Part shown: positions 31,559 to 37,911 of the stretch, piece by piece | How positions within the stretch are numbered: position 1 is the first letter of the stretch | Layout of the letters: each line of letters starts with the position of its first letter | From: Mycobacterium sp. 1245111.1 | GTDB taxonomy: Bacteria; Actinomycetota; Actinomycetes; Mycobacteriales; Mycobacteriaceae | Direction of reading: 5' to 3' | NCBI RefSeq assembly: GCF_001673405.1 | Contig: NZ_LZLV01000093.1 | Span: 1-64,000, forward strand | DNA: 64,000 nucleotides | The notes under the pieces: generated by a model | What the model was told of the DNA's origin: nothing | The model's input: the letters and a program-made list of their open reading frames with translations, nothing else | The model's database searches: none | Made by a program: the position numbers and the translations under genes

Positions 31559-31579
31559 CCGCATGTATAGCACCGCAAG
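31559..31579 (+). repeat. Left copy of a 21-bp direct repeat (contains the recurrent motif)
   Basis: The core GCATGTATAGCACCGCAAG, preceded by CC, is identical to 32298-32318, 739 bp away. It contains copy 3 of the recurrent 16-bp motif (31566-31581) and is followed by a second GCAAG word. It lies about 60 bp after the tandem-HTH gene. Confidence 0.65.
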
Positions 31580-32297
31580 GATCGCAAGTTCTGCAACCAC
31601 TTCAAGCCTCGGTGCGCACCGTCGTGCCGCTCCGTTGCTAATGCAGCCTCGGGCCCGCTCCCCCGCTTTGCGCGGCGGCGTCATCGCGCCGCAGTGCTTG
31701 ACGTGCTTTTGCTGCAAGCACCCCTAGCAGCACGCCTCCGATCTGAGCGGGCCTACGGAAAAGTCCATGTCGCAACGGTGTCGCGTCAGTGAAATGCCGC
31801 AAGCGGCGTAATGCTGTCGACAGCGCCCCTCGACCATGAAAGGACTGCGCTGTGCCTGCCCCCACCCCATTGCGTTGCAGTCAGACACGCTGCTGGTCGC
31901 CGCTATCGCCTACTCCGCGCTACGCCGCAATGGACCGTAAGGTACTGCTTGCGGATGCAGCGCAACGCGGCACACCGCATCGCAGGTCATATGCATGCGG
32001 TGCGGTGCAGGTAATACGACGCAGCGCTCTGCATAAACCCGCAATGCAGGTAGCAGAAAACAACTACTCCGCTAAACGCTGCAGAGTGATGCAGCGTGGT
32101 CGACCACAGTACGCAGCAATGACGTGCGGTGCGGCCGTGTGCACTGCACTAACCAGCGGTGCGCCACAGTCGGCAGCGGTACACCCCATAGCGGGTGGGT
32201 GCGGTAAAAAGAATTGCGACACGCCGCAGTATGTAGCGGTCAACCACGTTGCAATGTCAAACTATAACCTGCTACGCAACAATAGCGATGCTTTACA

Positions 32298-32318
32298 CCG
32301 CATGTATAGCACCGCAAG
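32298..32318 (+). repeat. Right copy of the 21-bp direct repeat
   Basis: Same 21 bases as 31559-31579, followed by CACGCAAAG. It contains copy 4 of the recurrent motif (32305-32320) and lies 150 bp before parA. Confidence 0.65.
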
Positions 32319-32388
32319 CACGCAAAGTGGAGCAAGGACTGACAGCAGAGGGAGCGGCGGGAGCGCTGCACTCGCTGCGACACACGGG

Positions 32389-32447
32389 AGCGGTGGGAGC
32401 ACCGCAACCGCAGCAAGGACGGGTAGCGGTGGGAGCACCGCAACCGC
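32389..32447 (+). repeat. Pair of 23-bp direct repeats upstream of parA
   Basis: Two identical 23-bp units (32389-32411 and 32425-32447), core AGCGGTGGGAGCACCGCAAC, set 36 bp apart, the second ending 24 bp before the parA start. Each unit is itself a hairpin-like GCGGTG...CACCGC. A diverged third unit (GGAGCGGCGGGAGCGCTGCA) precedes them. A binding site for the small RHH protein, for parA autoregulation, is likely. Confidence 0.7.
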
Positions 32448-32471
32448 CACTAGACACAGGAGCTAGGGGAG

Positions 32472-33254
32472 ATGAAGAAAACCGCGATCGCCAATCAGAA
32501 GGGCGGCGTCGGAAAGACCGCCACCGTTCTCGGCTTATGCAGCGCCGCCGGCGTTCTGGGCCACAAGATCCTCGCCGTCGACCTCGACCCGCAGGGCAAC
32601 CTCACCCGCGGCCTGGGCGTCGACATCAACAACCTCGAGGAGGGCACAGCCACCGCCAACGAACTCCTCCTTGAGCTCCAAGAGAGCACCGCCCTGGATG
32701 CAGTCGTCGAAACACCCTGGCCCGGAATCGATCTCATTCCCGGCACGCTCGATCTCGCCAACCGCGACCTCGACGGCGCCAACGACGTCATCTTCCGGCT
32801 GCGTGAGGCCTTTGAGGGCTGCGACCTCAGCGACTACGACGCAGTCCTATTCGACTGCCCACCCAGCGTGGGCCGCCTGCTAGTCGGGGCTCTCGTCGCC
32901 GCTGACCAGGTCGTCTACGTCACCGAGGCTAGCGTCGACAGCCTCGGAGGCATCAAAAACGTCCACGACACGACCTCCTTCGTCAAAAAGCGTGTCAACG
33001 AGAAACTCGACGTCGCCGGAATCGTCATCACCCGCAAGGAAAACAACGGCGAAGAGGACTTCCGCGAAACCGAAATCCGCGAGTTCTACCCAGGCCTGGT
33101 CGCCAAAACGGTCATCCCGAAGCGCGCGGCTTGGAAAGACGCCAACGGGCTAGCCATGCCGATCCACGCCATGAAAGGAAGCGGAGCAAGGGCTTTGAGC
33201 TCCGCATACGCCGATCTGTTCATCGAACTTCCCATCATCGACACCCTCAACTGA
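32472..33254 (+). CDS. parA: ParA-family partition ATPase
   Basis: 260 aa, ATG after AGGGGAG. The deviant Walker A box IANQKGGVGKTATV is at residues 6-18, followed by ILAVDLDPQGNLTRGLG (A' motif), VLFDCPPSVGRLL (Walker B) and KRAAWKDANG near the end. The short N terminus without an HTH makes it the type Ib/Soj-like form, which relies on a separate DNA-binding partner. The partner is the RHH gene 16 bp downstream. ParA dimers bind nucleoid DNA and move or tether plasmid copies. Upstream direct repeats probably serve as operator and/or centromere. Confidence 0.93.
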   Translation: MKKTAIANQKGGVGKTATVLGLCSAAGVLGHKILAVDLDPQGNLTRGLGVDINNLEEGTATANELLLELQESTALDAVVETPWPGIDLIPGTLDLANRDLDGANDVIFRLREAFEGCDLSDYDAVLFDCPPSVGRLLVGALVAADQVVYVTEASVDSLGGIKNVHDTTSFVKKRVNEKLDVAGIVITRKENNGEEDFRETEIREFYPGLVAKTVIPKRAAWKDANGLAMPIHAMKGSGARALSSAYADLFIELPIIDTLN

Positions 33255-33270
33255 AGGAGCAGTGCCCGTC

Positions 33271-33645
33271 ATGAGTAACGGCAGAATCACCCGGCAGAAA
33301 GTTCTGACCAGGGCCGACGAGGGACACCCTGTCAGCGGCCTGATCGATCAGGCAGAAGGACGCGCCGCCTCCACCCAGGCTCCGGCCCCGACCGCCGCAC
33401 CCCGGCCCGCCCCGGCGCCTACCGCCGCCGCGCGTCCCGCACCCGCGCCGGCGCACCCCGATGCGGGCGCCGGTGCGACCGCGAAAAAGCAGGTCAACTA
33501 CCGCCTGGACCCGGTTCTGATCGAAGACCTGAAGCAGGCCAGCATCGTCCACAGCTTCCGGCAGCGCCGCCAGATCAGCCAAAACCAGATCGTCGAGACA
33601 GCGGTCAGGGAGTGGCTCGATAACAACGGGCCTTGGGAGATCTGA
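33271..33645 (+). CDS. Small ribbon-helix-helix partition partner of ParA
   Basis: 124 aa from the ATG at 33271, with GAAGGAG 12 bp upstream; a GTG at 33262 is the alternative. Residues 30-70 are a low-complexity Ala/Pro stretch (APAPTAAPRPAPAPTAAARP) acting as a linker. The C terminus KKQVNYRLDPVLIEDLKQAS, then QRRQISQNQIVETAVREWLD is a ribbon-helix-helix DNA-binding domain like those of ParG/omega-type centromere proteins. It should bind the repeats before parA, repress parA and stimulate its ATPase. No canonical ParB domain is present. Confidence 0.8.
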   Translation: MSNGRITRQKVLTRADEGHPVSGLIDQAEGRAASTQAPAPTAAPRPAPAPTAAARPAPAPAHPDAGAGATAKKQVNYRLDPVLIEDLKQASIVHSFRQRRQISQNQIVETAVREWLDNNGPWEI

Positions 33646-33773
33646 GAACCGGCCTCTTCACCCGCGCGTTGAGAGCCCTGCTGTCAGCGCCCTAGCGAAG
33701 CTGCGCGTCCACCCACCGTCGGGGCCACGTCCAGCGCGCAACCAACTCGACCGAAAAACGGGGGAGTACCACC

Positions 33774-34649
33774 ATGACCACGATCGCCGCGAACACACCG
33801 CCGCGAGCAGAAGAATCCCCGGAACCCACCGTGCGGAAGATCCGGCGCTTCTTTTGGACACTGCTGATGCTGGCCACAGCCGCTTCATGCGCAGGCAATG
33901 TCGCGCACGCAGTCCTGAATCCGGCGTGCCGACTGCCCGCGCTGATCGCCGCCGGCATCGCGATCGCGCCGCCGGCTGTCCTCCTGGCAACCACCCACGG
34001 CGCCGGGCTGCGATCGCGCGTCGCCGGCGGCGGGGGATTCAGGTACTGGGCTGCCCGCGTTATCGCCGTCCTGCTCGGTGCCGGCGCATTCGCCCTGTCT
34101 TTCGACGCGTTACGGGGCCTCGCGCTGGCCGGCGGAATACGTCCCTCGCTGACCTGGATCTGGCCTCTCATGCTGGATCTGTCGATCGCGTACGCGACAT
34201 TGGAACTTTTCGGCCTGCCCGGTCAACCCGCAGCCGCTCCACCGTCGGGCACCTCACACCCGCACCCGCTGCCGAACGCCGACCACCAGGCCGGCCCGCC
34301 GCCTGCAGAGCCCCGTTCTCACCGAGAGCATCCTCGCGTCGTCGCCGCACACGATCGCGTCAATGTGGAAATCCAGCCACCGGGCCTACGCGCCATCCGA
34401 TCGACCAACACCCCGGACACCGGCCGCGAGCTCGACGACGAAATCAATGTCGTCAACTGCGACGGCTGCGACGCGACCGAACTAGCCGACGAGAGCCATC
34501 CCGGCCGCAGCGCTGAAGCTCGCCGCCGCCGCGGTTGGGTATCGAACAGCGAACTTGGCGCCGCGCGACGCGATTTCTGCCCGTCATGCGCGCCGGATCA
34601 ACCCCGCGTGCGTCACAGTGACGAACTGACCGACGCCCATATCGCCTAG
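33774..34649 (+). CDS. DUF2637 membrane protein (Spd-like)
   Basis: 291 aa. Four hydrophobic segments lie in the first 150 residues (FFWTLLMLATAASCAGNVAH; ALIAAGIAIAPPAVLLATTH; AARVIAVLLGAGAFALSFDA; SLTWIWPLMLDLSIAYATLE). FALSFDALRGLA and WPLMLDLSIAYATL are the hallmark of DUF2637, found in actinobacterial plasmids and integrative elements, where members are linked to plasmid spread. The long polar C terminus contains two Cys pairs (NCDGC and FCPSC), a possible zinc ribbon, and is cytosolic. It follows the partition genes as a separate unit; the ribosome site is GGGGGAG. Confidence 0.82.
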   Translation: MTTIAANTPPRAEESPEPTVRKIRRFFWTLLMLATAASCAGNVAHAVLNPACRLPALIAAGIAIAPPAVLLATTHGAGLRSRVAGGGGFRYWAARVIAVLLGAGAFALSFDALRGLALAGGIRPSLTWIWPLMLDLSIAYATLELFGLPGQPAAAPPSGTSHPHPLPNADHQAGPPPAEPRSHREHPRVVAAHDRVNVEIQPPGLRAIRSTNTPDTGRELDDEINVVNCDGCDATELADESHPGRSAEARRRRGWVSNSELGAARRDFCPSCAPDQPRVRHSDELTDAHIA

Positions 34650-34861
34650 CCAGGCCTTAGGGCTCCCTGGATGGGCGATGAGCAGCGCGAACAAGCCGTG
34701 ATCGCGCCGGCCCGCCGCCCGCTGGCCCACGGCCCGCCGCGACGGCCTCAAATCGGCTGCAACGGCCCGCACCCAGGCCGGCGCGGCACCTCCCCGGCCC
34801 GGCCGGCGATCCGAACCCGCTGCGCGGCGCCTGGGCGTCGTAAACATGGCATTGAAATGCA

Positions 34862-34906
34862 GAACGCGGCACTGGCGAGGGACTTGGACTCGCGAGTGCC
34901 GCGTTC
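34862..34906 (-). terminator. Strong hairpin after the gene at 34940
   Basis: Perfect 12-bp arms GAACGCGGCACT (34862-34873) and AGTGCCGCGTTC (34895-34906), with inner GCGAG/CTCGC pairing, followed by T-rich GTTGTT on the right. It lies 34 bp after the minus-strand stop at 34940. About 210 bp of featureless sequence lie on its left, after DUF2637. Confidence 0.75.
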
Positions 34907-34939
34907 GTTGTTCGACGGGCGTGTGTTGCCCGGCCGCGC

Positions 34940-35317
34940 TCAGGCCTCCTGAGGCGGGGGAGTGGAGCTGGTGGCCGGACTGGCGGTCACGGGCTCGCGC
35001 ACCACTTCTGCCGAGACGTGGTTGAACTTCGTCTCGGTGAACTGGTCCGCCAGCGCCTGGGCCTCGTCGAAGTTGGTGCCCTTGAAGCCGATGACCACTG
35101 TCGCGGCGACATAGGGCTCCTGTTCGGTGCCCGTTCCGTACACCGTGTCGGTCTCGGTCAGATTCGACGAGTCGTGCGGAATGTCGACGAGCTCTACTTT
35201 GTCGTCGAAGAATGTGCGCAGCTCGTCGTTGAACTCGCGTACCGAATCTTCGAAAAGCGATCCTTTCAGACTGTTCCACGGGAACAGTTCGACGGTGAAC
35301 AACACAGGGGTTGCCAT
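34940..35317 (-). CDS. Hypothetical protein
   Basis: 125 aa from the ATG at 35317 after GGAGGG. It reads MATPVLFTVELFPWNSLKGS, then SVREFNDELRTFFDDKVELV, then PYVAATVVIGFKGTNFDEAQ, a small alpha/beta fold, and ends in a Pro/Thr-rich acidic tail (SPATSSTPPPQEA). No family is recognised. It is a single-gene unit with its own terminator, facing away from the ESX operon. Confidence 0.65.
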   Translation of the reverse strand: MATPVLFTVELFPWNSLKGSLFEDSVREFNDELRTFFDDKVELVDIPHDSSNLTETDTVYGTGTEQEPYVAATVVIGFKGTNFDEAQALADQFTETKFNHVSAEVVREPVTASPATSSTPPPQEA

Positions 35318-35579
35318 GGCGTTTCCCTCCAGCAAAGTCAAATTATTAAACGCAGATTGAAGGCTAGCAGCGGCTTATCAGCGCTTCGGTTGGCGACACT
35401 TTTAATGAGCAACAACTTGCGGAACATTGCTGGAACAGGTGTGCACCCACCATTACCGACATGTCGGCCGCGTGTATGCGCGCTCTCACTGTGCGTGGTG
35501 CTGCGTCTACCTCCGCGCGTTGCGCCGCGTCGGGCCAGTGGAGGCCCCGCGGCGGGCTGGCGACGGTGGCCGGACATAC

Positions 35580-35618
35580 AAATCAGCCCCCGGGAGTCCT
35601 GATCCCGGGGGCTGATTT
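35580..35618 (-). terminator. Perfect bidirectional terminator after the Esx-like gene
   Basis: Perfect 16-bp arms AAATCAGCCCCCGGGA and TCCCGGGGGCTGATTT with a 7-base loop (GTCCTGA), and A/T runs at the outer ends of both arms. It lies 38 bp after the stop of the Esx-like gene at 35656 and should work in both directions. Confidence 0.9.
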
Positions 35619-35655
35619 GTTGCCTACCGCCGGTTACCGGCGGCCTGCGCGCTGC

Positions 35656-35946
35656 TTAGACGCCCATCTGGCCCATGAAGCCCTGGTCGACACTCTGCAG
35701 GTCTTCGGAAGCCGAGTGGACACCCTGGTGCAGGGCCTGGATGACCTCCGCCTCTTGGTTGCGTGCGTGGCTGGCCATGTTCGAGAAGTCCATGCCGGCG
35801 TCGGTGGCCCGTCCCGAGGCGACCTGGTCCAGGTTGGTGTAGTGGCCGACCATCTGCTGGCCGAGGTCCTGCTTGGACTGGTGAATTCCCATGACGGCAG
35901 CGAGATGTCCCTCGATGCCGGCGAGGTCGTAGTTGATGTCTCCCAT
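35656..35946 (-). CDS. Esx-like (WXG100-type) small protein
   Basis: 96 aa, the size of ESAT-6-type proteins. MGDINYDLAGIEGHLAAVMG and a second helix, DFSNMASHARNQEAEVIQAL, would form the helical hairpin. The turn reads TDAGMDFS, so the WXG motif is not present. The C terminus QALHQGVHSASEDLQSVDQG could hold a degenerate secretion signal (a strict YxxxD/E is missing). It forms a pair with the gene 37 bp upstream at 35984, as Esx partners do, and both face away from the ESX operon. Call rests on size, pairing and location. Confidence 0.7.
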   Translation of the reverse strand: MGDINYDLAGIEGHLAAVMGIHQSKQDLGQQMVGHYTNLDQVASGRATDAGMDFSNMASHARNQEAEVIQALHQGVHSASEDLQSVDQGFMGQMGV

Positions 35947-35983
35947 GGTGTGTTGCCCTTTCTTCTAGGTCGTTGTCGTGGGG

Positions 35984-36295
35984 TCAGGCCGACTGGATCG
36001 CCATGATTCGAGACGAGGCCTCGTGCGCCGAGTTCTGGCCGGCGTGCGCGAACTGTCCGATGCCCTGGTACTTCTCCGAGGCGGTGTGGGTCATGCGATC
36101 CACGGTGGCCTGGAGCTCGGTGGTCTTGTTGAGCACCGCGGTGCCCGCGGCGCCGCGCATGTGCGTGACGGCCAACTCGTTGGCGACGTTGACCAGTGCG
36201 CGGGTCTGAGCGCTGTAGTCATCGCACAGCGACTGTCCGCTGGTCGCGATGTGCAGCATGTCTTCGTTGGTCTGCTTGATGACGCCCTGTGGCAT
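35984..36295 (-). CDS. Esx-like (WXG100-type) partner protein
   Basis: 103 aa, helical: MPQGVIKQTNEDMLHIATSG, then ALVNVANELAVTHMRGAAGT with the turn HMRGAAG where WXG would be, then TTELQATVDRMTHTASEKYQ. SEKYQGIGQFAHAG resembles the second-helix end of Esx proteins. It pairs with the gene at 35656. WXG is degenerate to RGA, as in some plasmid-encoded Esx proteins. Together they would be the heterodimeric substrate that the EccC encoded downstream recognises. Confidence 0.72.
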   Translation of the reverse strand: MPQGVIKQTNEDMLHIATSGQSLCDDYSAQTRALVNVANELAVTHMRGAAGTAVLNKTTELQATVDRMTHTASEKYQGIGQFAHAGQNSAHEASSRIMAIQSA

Positions 36296-36601
36296 GGTTG
36301 GAACCCCTTCATTGTGTGATCCGACGGGTGGGGTTCCTTCTGTAACCCCGACGCCCCCTTTGTGTGCGCCAGTGTAAGCCGATCATTACGCACCGGCAAA
36401 GGTTAGAAACGCGTCGCGGCACACTATTTTCGTGCGTGTTGGCAAACACAGCAAACAAGACGCCGAATGGCTAAAAACGAGACGCCCAATTAGATAAAAC
36501 GAGACGCCGAGAATGGGCGCGGGACGTGTTGCGCGCGCGCCGCCACGCCTACGCTTTGAACCAATCGCAATGAATAGCCATCAGCAGGGGAGGGCGCACC
36601 C
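36296..36601. other. Divergent regulatory region between the Esx pair and the ESX operon
   Basis: 306 bp without a gene. It holds three 22-bp-spaced iterons (36454-36519). Between the last iteron and the start at 36602 are TTGAAC at about 36556 and a strong GGGGAGGG ribosome site. It should drive both the leftward esx pair and the rightward operon. Confidence 0.6.
36454..36519 (+). repeat. Three iterons with 22-bp period upstream of the ESX operon
   Basis: AGACGCC recurs at 36458, 36480 and 36502, exactly 22 bp apart, each preceded by AAC(A/G). The third, AAAACGAGACGCCGA then GAATGGGCG (36496-36519), is the fullest and is nearly identical to 54466-54489. Two-turn spacing is what a cooperative activator or repressor on one DNA face would need. 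Confidence 0.75.
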
Positions 36602-36916
36602 ATGTACCAGGAACTGGACGAGATCCGGGCCTGCATCGCTGCGCTCGAGCAGATCGAGGCACACAACACCGCGGCGTTCAACGATGCGATCGGCATCTAC
36701 GCCAACGACCCGGTCGCACCCACGGTGATGGCGCTGGTTTGGCGGGGCCGCCTCGGCGACCTGAAAATCGCCGACTCGGTGTGTCAGCTGGCCCCGGCCG
36801 ACGCCGCGGCATTGATCAACGCCGTTCTGATCAATGCGTTCAACGTCTGGCACCAGGACTACGCCCGCCGATTGGCCTCCTCGCCCGCGACAGGACCGAT
36901 GCTGCATGCCTCCTGA
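36602..36916 (+). CDS. Hypothetical helical protein, first gene of the ESX operon
   Basis: 104 aa, ATG after GGGGAGGGCG. All-helical: YQELDEIRACIAALEQIEAH, then DAIGIYANDPVAPTVMALVW, then DAAALINAVLINAFNVWHQD. Its size and helical hairpin look Esx-like, with a possible W at the hairpin turn (VWRGRLGD, a WRG in place of WXG). It overlaps the next gene by 11 bp. It may be a chaperone or a small substrate. Not assigned with certainty. Confidence 0.6.
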   Translation: MYQELDEIRACIAALEQIEAHNTAAFNDAIGIYANDPVAPTVMALVWRGRLGDLKIADSVCQLAPADAAALINAVLINAFNVWHQDYARRLASSPATGPMLHAS

Positions 36917-37892
36917 TCCAGATCGAGTAGCCGGCGACATCGCCGCGATCCGGGAAACGCTCGCCGGGATCGGGCTTGACGACAGCGCCCAAGGCGACGC
37001 TGCCGACGCTGTCCGCCGGGCATTGACCCAACACGGCGCCGCCCTGGATGCGATCGCTGACGCCGCCAACGCGGCCGCCAAAGCTGCCGCCGACCGTGAG
37101 CGCCTCGTCGCCCAACGCGACGTCGAAATGCCCTCCGACGAGCAGATCCGCGCCGCTCAAGAAGCTGTCATCGTCGCTGCCGCGAACGCCTCCGCCGGCG
37201 CGGGGAGCCCCGACGACGTCCGCACGGCCACCGATCGCCTCTCTGACCTGCTCGCCCAGAAAAAGGCCGCACAAGACAAATTCGACAACGGCGAAGCCAA
37301 ATCCGCAGGTGATCTGGACTCGGTAACATCCGATCTGCCCGACGGCGCAGGTTCACCACTGGGCGGAATGAGCCCGCTCAGCGCGATCCTGGGCACGCTG
37401 CAGAAACTGGAACCCACCGGTGCGCCCGCCGGCGCCCCGCAAGCCCCGGCCACGTTGGCAGGTGCCACCAGCCCTGACGGTGACCTCGCCGACATGCTCG
37501 ATCAATTGCAGTCCGGTGACGACGACCCGCCAGCACCGGGATTGACCGACCCGAGCTGGCAGCCCGGCGAGGGCCAGACCCACGTGTCGTCCGATGTCCT
37601 GCCGGCCATGCCAACCATCGCAGGAGCCCAGACAGGCGCCGACGTATCGGGCCGATCCGCCAACCCATTCACCGTGACGCCACTACCAGCCGAAGGCGGG
37701 GCCTCTGGACCCGCAGGCGGTGCGCCGATGGCACCGATGGCGCCGATGGCGCCGATGGGTGGGCGAGGCGGCGCATCAGCAAAGGGCAAGGGCGAGCGAA
37801 TCATTCGAGAAGACAGTGACTTCACAGGCGGCGACATCGATCACGATGTCGCCACCAGCGGGGTTGTCGGCCGCGGCGAGGGGCGCCGCTAG
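36906..37892 (+). CDS. Probable ESX-associated coiled-coil/Pro-Gly-rich protein
   Basis: 328 aa from the ATG at 36906 inside the end of the preceding gene. The first 140 residues are an Ala-rich helical region with long heptads (VRRALTQHGAALDAIADAAN, then AAKAAADRERLVAQRDVEMP). The second half is low complexity: Pro/Gly/Ala with the repeat APMAPMAPMAPMGG. The end is charged (KGKGERIIREDSDFTGGDID). This helical-plus-flexible plan is like that of EspB/EspJ-type ESX-secreted proteins. No signal peptide. It precedes the 803-aa protein by 19 bp. Confidence 0.55.
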   Translation: MPPDPDRVAGDIAAIRETLAGIGLDDSAQGDAADAVRRALTQHGAALDAIADAANAAAKAAADRERLVAQRDVEMPSDEQIRAAQEAVIVAAANASAGAGSPDDVRTATDRLSDLLAQKKAAQDKFDNGEAKSAGDLDSVTSDLPDGAGSPLGGMSPLSAILGTLQKLEPTGAPAGAPQAPATLAGATSPDGDLADMLDQLQSGDDDPPAPGLTDPSWQPGEGQTHVSSDVLPAMPTIAGAQTGADVSGRSANPFTVTPLPAEGGASGPAGGAPMAPMAPMAPMGGRGGASAKGKGERIIREDSDFTGGDIDHDVATSGVVGRGEGRR

Positions 37893-37911
37893 CAATGGGG
37901 GGAACACGACC

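Larger units (their letters stand above)
31497..32471. other. Repeat-rich noncoding region before parA, candidate partition site or origin
   Basis: 975 bp, visibly less GC-rich than its neighbours and full of short GCA/TGC-rich words (CCGCAAG, GCGGTGC, GTAGC). It begins and ends with a 21-bp perfect direct repeat (31559-31579 and 32298-32318) and has a 23-bp direct repeat pair just before parA (32389-32411, 32425-32447). A 204-codon frame runs through it, but its product is low complexity and unlike any protein. Position and repeats fit a centromere (parS) for the ParA system; a second origin is possible. Confidence 0.5.

Noticed and set aside
31852-32466. 204-codon frame upstream of parA
   Set aside because: Low-complexity product (Gly/Ser/Thr/Ala repeats), crosses the direct repeats and has no ribosome site; treated as noncoding repeat region.
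36454-36519. Possible CRISPR array
   Set aside because: The unit is only about 10-14 bp with 22-bp period, three copies, no spacers of constant size and no cas genes; it is an iteron-type regulatory repeat.
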